Shown here in pieces: positions 21,701 to 34,325 of a DNA stretch of 64,000 nt. The translations under genes were made by a program, and so were the position numbers. Where the stretch lies: positions 37,822,287 through 37,886,286 of the forward strand of contig CM037590.1 of assembly GCA_021018995.1 (NCBI GenBank), read 5' to 3'. Origin of the DNA: Chloranthus sessilifolius (Eukaryota > Streptophyta > Magnoliopsida > Chloranthales > Chloranthaceae). Under the pieces are notes generated by a model that worked only from the letters and a program-made list of their open reading frames with translations, was not told the DNA's origin and made no database searches. Positions within the stretch are counted from its first letter, which is position 1. Each line of letters starts with the position of its first letter.

Positions 21701-24700
21701 CTCACATTCTTGATCATCTTCGTTTGTTTCCTGGAACGGTTGAAATGCTTCTAAAGACGGTAAAAAGCATGCTACGATAGTGACTAATGATTTTTCGATA
21801 TAAATATTTATCACACCATCACCAATACGATATGCTCTGAATAAGTTTTAAGATCATCGAAGTCAGACAATGCGGTAAACACAAGCTCATTCCCTATGCG
21901 TAATGAAACCGTTAGTGTAATAGAATGTTCTTCCGGTCGTGTCCTACTGACCTTGTACATTTTCTCCATAAACTCATCAAATGATATGTTCTCCATGACA
22001 GTGACAATCCTCCGATGTCCTCCGTTGTAAGTATTATCTCCCATACGGACGAAATCAAAATGGCAAAGAAGGGGAACATCCATTTCAACCTATAATATTT
22101 ACAAAATGAAAATTGGTTGGTTAAAAGGGGCATACTTGACTTAGCGCTATAAATGTCGGCAGCCCGCTATCTTAAGATAGCGACCAATATCCTAAGATAG
22201 CAGCCGATATCTTAAGATAGCGTCCGCTATCTTAGGATATCGGTTATATCTTAGGAATCTATACTGGTCTACCTACTATATGTTAAAAAAAAGGGGAAAT
22301 CAATATCTCACGAAAATAATGTTGTCGATATCTTACCTAGTCTGTTGTAGTTCTCTGGGCTATACCAACTGTAGTCAAATCTCGAAATCGCAATCCAAGA
22401 AAAAGTGTTAAAAAATGCAAATAAGGGTAGGGAAGCATATATATAAGGGAAACGTGGAACCGGCTTGGCTTGGAGATGGCCTGTTATGCAAGGATTGAAA
22501 CTATAGGGCCGTTTCTGCAAATACGCGAAATTATAGGGCCGAAAGTGCAAATTTCCCCCACGAATACTATGGAGTGGCATTCATAATTATCTATATACAT
22601 TCTTCATCACTATAATCTAATGGATAATAAGGAAGTAGGTCTGCATAGAAATTGACAGCTTGTAATACATGAGATCAACATTCGCAGCATTCTCTGGGTA
22701 TCTTGTTCAAAATAAATAAATTCCATTCACTGCTTTGTGCCTTTTCCTATGATTATTTCAATCTACTCATTTAAAATGTTGGATGTTTAAATCTCAGACC
22801 AATATATTTATTTATGTCCTAGAATCATACTTGGGAAGGTTTTATATGTTTCCAGCATCCACGTTCAGCAACTAAGGATTCCACTGAGAAGTTCAACTAA
22901 CAAATGACCTCCTTAAAAGATGATTTTTATCAGCCACATATAAATGAAATATATTTTCAAATCAAAGCATATAAACTACCAAGGCTAAACAAGTAAACGG
23001 TGATTAAAAAAAAAAGTACAAATAAAAAAACTGCAATTTTGTGATTCGTTACTATACATTCACATGTGGTCATGAAGAGAGAAGCATTCGTGATCATAAA
23101 CTAATTGTAAGAAGTCCATCAAGGTAACTAATGCATAGTATCACAAGAAAACTTACAGGTTCATATTTTGTAATGGCATATACCCATCCAAGACCGACTT
23201 CCTCATATAGTCTCCTGAATGCCTGCAAAACCCCTCATTGATTTCTTAGAGTAATGTTTCTTTAGATAGTATGATCGATAATGTCCATTAGATTTACATA
23301 TGAAGTTAAAACTAAAGAATGAAGACAATTATAATTAACCAAAACATGTGCATGTAGATTTATTCATGCATTCAATTTAAAATTATACATATAAAGTCAG
23401 TACATCACAAAAATAGCGCAGTTTGAGAATCTATACCATGTATATTTGAACCCTTTCTAACTTCAGTTGGTGATTTTACCATGCTGTTGTGAATCAAGTA
23501 AAGAATCAAGGAAAGACTAAGATTTCTGGCAGGGGCATCAGAACTTACCATCAACCAAACACTTACCTGAGTATGCCTGAACTCTAAAAAATTTACCAAA
23601 AAAATTTATTCATCATCATCATCATCATAGCCTTATCCCATCCATTTGAGCTCAGCTTTATGAGTACTATTTCTCCACTTATTTCTGATCAGCATTAAGC
23701 TCTCTGTCACTTCCCTTCAAATCATCACTGATCTTCCTCTTCTACTTCCTTGTGCTTGTAGCATCTCAATCCTTCGTACAGGGTCTGCTTCTAATGTAAT
23801 ATCCCGAAAATTTGAGTGTTGAACATTGACCTCAGGACCCGTGCCCGACTGGTCGTAGGTTTGACCAAGTGATGGTCAAACAATGAGTTCATGGAGTGAT
23901 GAACCGACGTGGTGCATATGTGACCTAAAAGTAGCGAATGGTATTAGTTTTGAGCCACATACACCTATCTCTGGTGTATGTGCTTAACACCGAAATCGAA
24001 GAGAGGATATAAGGGTTTAATAACCCTAGAATCCTTTGTTTTGGTTGAAGGATTTAAGAAGAGAGAGAGAGGGAGAAAACAAGAGGAGTTATTGAAGTAG
24101 GAGTGAATGCAAATCAAGGGCTGATTAGAGCATTTAATGCCGGATTTCAACGCAAGAGGGATCGTTGAAGCAAAAGCTGGAGCCCTAGCCATTCCAACCT
24201 AGATATTGATCAATTTGAGATTGATTAAAGGTGAGTTTCAAATTGAAGTTATGCATAGATTGTAGATGATTAAATTCAGTCAAATGTAGCTAAAGGATAG
24301 ATTAAAGACTTAGAAAAAGGAAGGAAAAAGAAAAGGAAAGGGTTTTGGAAGAACAGCCCGAAGGGGGGGTGAATCGGGCCAAATCGATTAATCGAAATCG
24401 AGGTTCGATTAATCGATTTTGGTCTAGAAGTTGAAAAGTCAGGGATGCCCGATTTCGATTAATCGATTAATCGATGTTGAAGGTCGATTAATCGATGTTG
24501 AAATCGACTAATCGATTGGGTACCTCCAGTGGCTGGAGAAACAAGACTTGGAGAAATCGACTAATCGAGTTGGGAAATCGACTAATCGATTTCGGATTTC
24601 GATTAATCGATTTGGGATCGACTAATCGATTTCGGACTTTCGACCACTCGATTTGAGAATCGACTTTACTATGTTAGGGATTTCGATTAATCGATTTGGG

Positions 24701-27700
24701 ATCGATTAATCGATTTTGGATCTCGATTAATCGATTTGGGTTTCGATTAATCGATTTTAGGAATCAATTAATCGATTTTGGCAGTTTCAATTGACTTTCT
24801 AGTTTGACCTTGAGATTCATGGAGGGTCTAGGACCTTCTCTATTGCATCTTTAGTGATGTGTTGTATGTGTTATGATGTACCATAGGTGGTACGTGTGAA
24901 AGCGAGCACAAGGAGCCGCGTGGGACCTTGAGGCTTGGACCTTCGGAGACCTGAGGTAGGGAACACCTTAAACATGTACTTTAATTGCAAGAGTATGTAT
25001 GTTGTGATATAGAACTCAAACTGGAAATGTTTTAACTGCGTAAATCTTGGTGAAAAGGGTGCGTGTGTGACACCAAGAATGTGATAAAGGCATCTGTGTG
25101 ATGCGAGTAACTGAGACTAAGTAACCAAATGAAAATGAGACATCCCCAGGGGATGAGAAAGTAATAAAGGCATCAGTGTGATGCGAGTAAAATAGACATC
25201 CCAGGGATGTAAATATGATTGAATAACTACTGTTGAGGCTTAACTGATATAAGATAACACTTTACACGGTGAACAACTATATGTAAAGCACATGTTATTT
25301 TTATTATTTGAGGTTTGATTAGAATACCCCACTGACGTGGCGAGATACTCACGACTGACTCGGCAGGATATCCGTTACCGGTACGGCGGCCAATCCGTAT
25401 ACCAGTGCGGAGGTCCATCCGTACACAGTAAGCACATCTCAGGGATGTCGAGATGAGATTTCACCCCGCCGCCTATTGAGAAAGGGGCTTGGGTAGTATT
25501 CCCAAGGAATACATATAACAACTGTCTATTTAGGCGACGATGGTGGGTATTTCATCGGGGCTCGATGCTATATTGCTTGGGGATTACTTAAGTTAAAGAT
25601 TTAAGTTTTGCTTTAGGCCTGTTCAGTGTCATTCATGATAAATTAACAGTAAAATGAAACATGCAAACTACCAGTAAACCTGAATGCAAATTACCATCTT
25701 TTAAACTGTTTTCTAGCAAATGCAGACATATCATGCTTTGAATATCATGGAATATATGTGAGATTTTGACTTATATGTTCATTGTGTTGTTCCCTATTGA
25801 GCTAGGATGTAGTTCACCCTTTAGACTATACGTCGCAGGTCCATTATTAGCAGCGGCCGAGGCTTCGGGAGACGTAGATCAGGGTGATTCGGATTACGTG
25901 CCTGGGGACGAGTTGGAGCCTCCTCCCGAAGACTTCTTCTAGGAGACTCTGCTGTGTACTTTGATAGAGAGTCAGTTTTGAGAGCAGATTGTACGGCTTG
26001 GTATGTCAAGCCTTTAATTTTGTCAAACAATGTAATTAGATAGACATTATTCTTTTGGGCGAACCATCTGGGGTGATCTGTTTATCACCGATGGTTCGAA
26101 TCGGTTCTCTGTTCATGCAGTGGCATGAAAGTAGAACCGTCTTTTGCATGTGCCAGATGGGCATATTGATTTTTCCGTTTTATGCAGTTATTTACCTATC
26201 TTGTTATTATTGCTTGTTATATCAATGTTCCGTGCATAGTTTTGGGGCACGGTCTGAAGGATCGTGCTGATGGCATGGGTTTCGGGGTGCCGAAATCCGA
26301 ACTGTCACATCTAACCTCCGATTACATGTACAAAGTTCGATTTATATATTAGGGTTAGGAGGAAGGAGAGAGAGAGAGAGAGAGAGAGAGATAGGATAAA
26401 ATTAGGGTTATGAGTTAGATAGTCTCATCCCCTTATTCATTAATCTTTATATCCCTTTACAATGATATTGACACACCCATTAACACTAAAACACCCACTT
26501 ATGTAAACACTCCTACATGCACACACCAACTTAATATGAAATCTATGTACACACCAACACTCCCCTCAAGTTGGTGCATAGATATTTATCATGCCCAACC
26601 TCAAGCGACATTCCATAATATTTTTCCTTTATAGTTGTCAATCCCAAATTTCCTCTTATATACTCGTTCCTAATTTTATCCTTTCTTGTTATTCCACGTA
26701 TCCATCTTAGCATACGCATATCAGCAGCAAGCACTCTATCTACTTGTCTCTTTTGAACATTCTGCACCATGTAGTATCCCTTCAATAAAAGCGGAACTCT
26801 TGGGTCGCACAATACCCCGCTCATACAAGAACCATAATGATTAGAGTGCTAAGAAATCATACTACCAGTGTACACTGAGAATCTGGACAAACCAATAGTT
26901 TTTTCCACTTATCTTTTCAATTTAGTCAAATAGCTCTCATACTAAAACTCAGATTGTTCATGAATTTTGGAGTTTGATGACGATATCATGGTGTTTCTCT
27001 CCATCAAATTCAGCTCTATATTTATGTTTAGTCTACATAGAAAGAGTGTCTCAGCTAGTTTTGAGGTGTACCATTGTTGTTCACATAAACAGTATACTAG
27101 AATTAATTTGTTGGTTTCACTTTCTAATAATTGTATCTTCATGCTGCTGCCAGTGAAGATAGAAGTAGAAATCACACTGAAAATGCAGTGTTCTTTTTAC
27201 CACTAGTTGCATGCCTTTAGAGGGTATGGAGTAAAACGGTAAATGTTCTAAAAACAGGAATGGCCTTATAAAACAAGCATCTCCTACCCAAAAATTTAAC
27301 AAGTGTAGATAAAATAAGGAAGTGCATGCTATAATCACTGCTAGTCCTATATTACAACAACTAAATTAGAGTTAGATACCGCAACCGATAATTTTTTTTT
27401 TTTAATAAATAAAAGAAGATATTTTATGCACATACCTCAACATCTCTGACCACAGTTCCATCAGAAAGGATTGCATGAATTCTCCCCATAGCCTAAACAA
27501 GAAATTATAACTTTTTCATGGAAAAAACAAATTACACTACAAAAGAAACTTCTTTATTATAAGCTCTTGCTATTAAGTTTCACTAGTGAGGGTATATTAG
27601 CATGCCTTATTAATTTATGATCTCTTATTAATTGCGGTATATTGATATGACCATATAACCTCCATTTTTTGTTACAATACATATGACAGTGATGCAGTTC

Positions 27701-30700
27701 TCTTAAAACCAAATTTCATGAATCTCATCAACCATAAATGGCTCACAATGCCATTTGGAGAGTGGAAGTTGAAGATTTCCACGCTAACATTTCCAATAGC
27801 TTCATTTTTATCTGTCACAAACTAACAAGCCTATCTATGTCATAATTTTCTTCAAATAGTGACAAGGAGTTAGCAGAGAGAAGGGAGGTAGCTGCTAGAG
27901 CAGGTAAATCCTGCTGTGCACGGAGTTAGCAAGGAGAAGGGGGGCCTGCTAAAGCAGGTAGCAGGGATTTAGCAAAGAGAAAGAGAACCTGCTAAAGCAG
28001 GTAAACCCTGCTCTGGCAAGGAGCTAGCAGAGAGCTATGCCAAACACAGCCATTGTGTCCATGGGATTGGAGCCAAGATATCAGTGATATATATTTATAT
28101 ATATCTCAAACGTTCACACAAATACAGATGATTTATTCAATAAAATGCTACTAAAAATTTTAAAACAATTCATTAATTCCTTATGGAAACACAATCTGCT
28201 GTCGCTAACACATTTCTCAACCGCAATCAGGCACAATTGCTGTTCCTCATTTCAGGAAGGGTCAACAGAATTCAGCAAAAACAAAGGAGTGCTATACCTG
28301 TGTAGTGGGTTTTTTCACCACGATCTCAAATCTTAGTGGAAGTGGATCATTTCACAAACAAAATCTTCCTAAACTAAAGAGTTTTCGAAAACCTATGTCT
28401 CCAAACAACAATTCTAATTCATTGATCAAATTGAGAAAGGTATTCTGAAAAAACTCATTTTTATCCTTTATCAGTCCCAAAAGGGCTTCAGAAAATATGA
28501 TTAAAATCTCTAGTTGCCAAGACTGTCCCAATCTGTTCATCGTGAACAAAAGTCCCCAAAGCACTATTGAAAAGGCTTCACAAAATCAAACAAAATCCCC
28601 AAAAATTTCTATTAGTCAAGACCTTTCAGGATCTGTTTGTCCTGAACTACTTGGTGATGTCAAAGGGATACTAATGCTTCCATATGGCCCCTCACATATG
28701 AACAGTTTCCAAATCTGAAGTGAAAGGGCCAAAATACTTCTGAGAAAAATTCAATCCTTAGATCTTAAATGAAGTTGCCACATTAGACTTCTTCAAAATG
28801 ATCTGAGGTGTTAATCGCTGTCATGGGTAATTTTGAATTCTTTTTTTTTTCCTTTTGGATAAGGAAATGAAGAGTTTGTTGGTGTGCACATAGATTTCAT
28901 ATTGACTTGGTCATAATATATTCGTGTGTGCTTAGTGATAGTGGTGTGTAATTATCATGTTGTAAATAGTATAAGTACTAATGATAAAGGGAATGAAGTG
29001 AACTAACTCATTATCCTAATTTTCTCCATCTTCAATAATTAATCACTAAACTCAACAGAGTTAAGGCTCTCAACATTACATCATCAACCTTAAAAAGGTG
29101 AGGAGACAGTCTAGCTCTTATCGCCCATGGAAGGGGCACTATCCAAGCCGCCCAAATCAAATTTACAATTAGAAAATGTGAGTGATCAAGCCATAGATGG
29201 CAAAAGTATAGGTCATGCCACCCAAGCTTGTCAAATTGTGTATCGTATCAGGTAGCGTAATAAAAAAAATCGTATCGCATATCGAATCGTATCGAGTATC
29301 GTAAGATACATTTAGATTTTTATAAATAAATACGAATTTTATACAAACATATATAAATAAAATTAAAAATAAGAAAATAGTATAATATATATAACAATCT
29401 ATGATCATTTTTCAAATACTAAGTGTCAAAGTCACTCATTCCATCATCTGTCACATTAAAAATTAGAATTTAAATCAAATAGATAAAACAAAACATTTTC
29501 TTGGATTGATTTGTAAAGTGAAGATAAAAATCCAATCACATAAAATCATAAACTTCTCAATTTCCACTACATAAAAAAAAACCATATAGCTGCACACGTA
29601 TAAGTGTGGTGTGAGTGTGTATTGTATACTTGTATTATATATTCATGTGATGTGTCTTTCAAGTCCCAACTTCTACTTAAATAAAATTTTATACTTGTTT
29701 CTTGACATTACCAGTTTGTAATCCCAAAATTTAAAAATAAAATGTAAAAAATAAAGATAAAAAAAAATATCATAAGTCTTCATTCTTCATCTCTATCCCC
29801 AAAGCATCTTTGTTAGCAGTTAAATTATCGTTTTTCTTATTTCTCCTCCTTCTCGTAGACATTTTCACTTCTTTCTTTATTCTCGTCGTTCCTTTTTCAC
29901 AATTGTTTTTAGATTAGAGTTGGGATAAATAAGTGATAATTTTTTTAAAATAAAAAATTAATTTTAATCGAAATCACATGTATCATAACGTAACGTATCC
30001 TGTATCATAAGATACAGTTACAAAAATATACACATCATAAATACATACCGCTTTCTATAGTATCGTGTATCGTATGGCCTATTGTAAGAGATTGACAACC
30101 ATGATGCCACCTATGTTAACTTCAAGCCTATCATTAACAAGAGGAGTACGTTGATCTGCTATCCTCCTTAAAGCCGTAATTGATTGAAGAGATTAGCCGC
30201 AGCCTTTATCCTTTGTCTGAAATAATGATATTTTTTTACACCACTCTTTTCGCAGGACAGAAGTCCCATGTCAAAATAAATAAAATAATCACTAGGTAGT
30301 GTCGAATTGTGAGAGGCCCTAGAAAGAAACAAAGTCATCAAGTTGATATACAAATTACATTGGATCACAAAGCATCCTGCACTACTGAGGCTACTAGAGC
30401 TATTTCTTGAATGTTCAGCACCATGTGGAGCAGAGCCAAAACTTAAGACATGAATTTATCTTGCATGAATCCCTTGACTGGAGCATGGATCAAAATTTCG
30501 GCCAAAATCTGAAGATTTCGGCTTAAATGCTTTGGTTTCAGGCATGGCCGAAACTAGACTGAAATCCAAAATTTCGGTCCAAATTGTATGGGGAGGGAAT
30601 TTCGGCCGAAATTCGTATTTTCGGCCAAAATTTTGGTTTTCAGTTTCGGTTTCAGTCGTGCCCGAAACCAAAATCCAACTCGAAATTTTGATCCTTGGAC

Positions 30701-33209
30701 TGGAGTAACCTGACATTACCTTGATGGAAGTGATTTATTATATCGACGGCAAACCAAACTTTTGATGACATCTACAGTTACCAAAACTTCATCATAAACC
30801 ATTATATTCTAGTATTTTATCTAGGTTATTGGCGTGAAATATTGAAGGATAGGGCTAGTTCTGGATTCCTCCAGGAAAGTGTACATACTAATTTCGAACA
30901 TCAAACATAAGAAAATTATAGTATATTTGAAATAGGTCTTTAGGTGTAACGATCGAGATTTTTCGCTTATTTAGTCCTTAATTATTTGCTAGATTTGTAA
31001 TTATGATTAGTTTGATTGATTTGATGCATGTCATTAGTTGTTGTGCATGAATATAATGCTTAATTTAATAATGACTCATGATAATTAATTAATCTAATTG
31101 ATTGACCTTAAAAGCCTTTAAATATATGTTAGTAATAATTAGGGTCTGTTTAGTAATGTTTAATGGACCTTTAAAATATGTTAGTAAATTAACTAAAGAC
31201 CCAATAACTAATTAAAGACCCATTAACTAATAAATGATCCAATAAGTAATTAAAGGCCTATAGAATCACTTAAGACCCATGTAGGAAATTCTAAATAAAG
31301 TTAGATCTTAAATAGGAAACCTTAAAGTATTATAAATATAAGTATTAGGCTTAATTTACAGAAATTTTGAGAACCCTAGAGTGTTAGAGAGAATAGAGAA
31401 ATTCTAGAGAAGGAGAACTAGAAGAGGAATCCTAGAGTTTTCGGTTTAAAGGCTTAGAAAAACGCGAGAGGAGCTTACGACGCGACCGGATTTCAGATTA
31501 GAGCGTCGAATTGGATCAAGGGAGAGGAGTTACGTCAATTTTACGCAAAGACTAGAGGTATGGAGAAATCATGTTAAGATTAATCGGAACGTACACAAAA
31601 ATAAAATAGAAATTAGGGTTTATTTCATTTAATGAATATTCTTCATGTTAGATTGTTAAATTTTGATGCTTAATCGCTGGTTCCAATGGTACACGGGGTT
31701 ACGTGAATGATCACAAAATTTTGTGCATAAATCAGAATCCAAAATCTATCTAGAATTCAAAATCTATCCAGAATTCTAGAATCTGTCCATAATCCAGAAT
31801 CTGCCTAGAATTTCAGAATCTGACCAAATTTTCAGAATCTGTCCAGGATGCAAGCAATGAATTTCTATTCCAATTCAAATATTGCCTATGTTTAATCATA
31901 CTTAAATGTTTATTTATGCTCATCCTTATTTTTTATTGCTTAGAATCTATGCAACCTAGGATGTTTGATTTACACAACATGAAACAAGAAGGAATCGATA
32001 GAGATTACATGTTTATGATATGTGAAGCCTAAACAAGTGAAAGAGCTATTGTATGATTGATTAATTTTCAGTTTCTATGCATGTACATTCATGGCATCCA
32101 TAAAGTGAAAAGATACATTTACGACAGGACACATAAAAGCAAAATATTTCTATGATTACGATAAAATTCCTATGGGCTTATGCTAGAGGAATTAACATGA
32201 ATAAGAATGACAAGTAGAAAAGTTATGCATCTGTGCATTAATGATAAGACTGGAGAGATAAGAAAATGTCTTTAATTTTAAGTTTACTGCTTAACTGAAG
32301 AGAAGTTATGTGAAGATTAACGTAGATACTAATCGAATTATCAGAGAAGATTAGGGTAATGATTAAGAAAGAGATAACCATATCCATTATGCATGTCAAT
32401 TCATGAGCATTAAATGTATAATTAAAATGACCACACATGAAATTAGGGTAAAGACCCAAGCCACAATGTTTATTTAGATTTAATGTTTCATTCTATTGTT
32501 TTACTCATTATTATGTCACATATCATATCACTAATATTTATTGATTTTATGAGTTAGTTTGAGTTATAGACATTTTCTATTAGCCTCATCATATCTGGTC
32601 CATACGGATTTACTTGGTAAACTGACCCATTGTTTGGGATTCCAGAGAGTACAGCTATACATGGAGTGGATGATGTAGATGCGTCATTGATTGATGGAAA
32701 TCCAGATTTGAGCAAAGAAGGATTTGAAGCTTAGTTGATTAGGTTTATCTTTATGTACTAGAAAGGACTTTTAAGACATTTATTTCAGATTTATTTTTAT
32801 GAATAGGTTTATGTTGGAGATGGATTATGCATGATTTCAGTTTTTTATTTAATTTAAACTATAGGCATAGAACTTTGTATAATAGGTTGTTATCTCATAT
32901 TTTAGTATTGCTCTCATGATGATGAGAAAAAGAAATTTTATGTGTGCGCTTTTAATAGTTATTTTTTCATTGCATTTATTTGCAGATCTTGATTGATTAA
33001 TTGACATAATTATGATCACGGATATGTAATGTAGTGTGATGTCTCCAAGTGAGCGCATTGAGCTGGTGTGTGAAGTTGGGGACGTCATATCAAGATCCAA
33101 TAGTGATGATTTGGGCGGCAAGTACATTATTGACTGTGTAATTTAATTTCAGTGGGTGGCACATGCTATGCACGTATGCAAAGAGAAGGCATAGGAGCGA
33201 GACGAGGGA

Positions 33210-33251
<42 letters not shown>

Positions 33252-34241
33252 GGATTTCAAGGGCATTTACATTCTCTCATTATTTTTCTTTGAATTAATA
33301 GCAATATATATATATAAGACAGAAGGGCAATTATGTCATTTTCAAAAAAAATATCTAGACATCACCTTCTCGCATTATAATAGCATAGACATCTGTTCTG
33401 ACATGTGATGTTTTGGAACTTGTTCAAACTTAAGATTAAAACTAAACTATTATTAATCTTAAAAAGCAGTGGCAAAAACAAATCAAAAGAATCAAGATCA
33501 TTCCTATATCCTGTACTTACCAACAATTTTATTTAAAAGAAAAACGTCTAAATAAAGACCTAAAACAATTACACAATACCTACTCCCTAGCTTAGGTTAG
33601 ATAACAGTTCATGTATACTCTTGCAACCCCGTATTCTTCTTGATATTTCATAAATGTAAGATGTATGATGGCTCTCTCTCATGAAGGAAATCAAATGTGA
33701 AAAGGAAAGGAAACCCTTCTATTCAAAGGCCAATTCGAAAGATCTCATCTCTAAATAGACGAATTAAATAACACAACTAGTCAAACATTGTGTTTGTAAG
33801 TGAGCAATCCAAACCTAATGCATTGAAGTTTTTCCAAGAAAATCGATTTTACCAGATAAAGAAAAAGCTTGCATTTAGTAAAACAAGAGAAATAATGACA
33901 GTCCCAATGAAAGCATAACAATGAAAAAGGTAAATGCAATAAATCAGAGTTGAGCATATTTATCCAAAAAAATCTCCAATCCAGAACTTAATATCCTTTT
34001 ATTAGAATATGACGATTAATAACCAAAAAAGAAAAAAAAATTGGTCAAATGGCTAATGACTATATATCATCTGAAACTCAGAGGGACAGAATCTAGATCA
34101 AAGAATCTAGATCAAAGGGTGAACAAAAAGTAGGTATAACCATTGCATAGAATTAGGAATAAGTAAAAATTAAGAAATTTTTCTGACTAAATTATGACTC
34201 ACGTACGTAAAAGAATAATAGAGTGATACATATACAAACAT

Positions 34242-34325
<84 letters not shown>

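Larger units (their letters stand above)
15080..22557. mobile_element. MULE-1: Mutator-like element carrying transposase and ULP1-like genes
   Basis: A complete 7478-bp element. Its terminal inverted repeats, starting GGGAAATTTGCACTTTCG, are about 106 bp long (15080-15185 and 22452-22557) and differ at only a few positions. It is flanked by the perfect 9-bp duplication CCACGAATA at 15071-15079 and 22558-22566. It carries a ULP1-like gene on plus and a MURA-type transposase gene on minus, convergent, with palindrome arrays between and beside them. MULEs that carry ULP1-type protease genes are known in plants (Kaonashi-type). Both genes here are broken. Confidence 0.96.

Noticed and set aside
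23965..24192. Minus-strand open frame with a counterpart at 48844-49035 (shared VIKPLYPL..VKHIHQR)
   Set aside because: Both lie in homologous solo LTRs. The similarity follows from DNA homology, and the frames differ upstream.
33163..33408. Open frame rich in Arg/Glu
   Set aside because: Translation of a (GA)n microsatellite.
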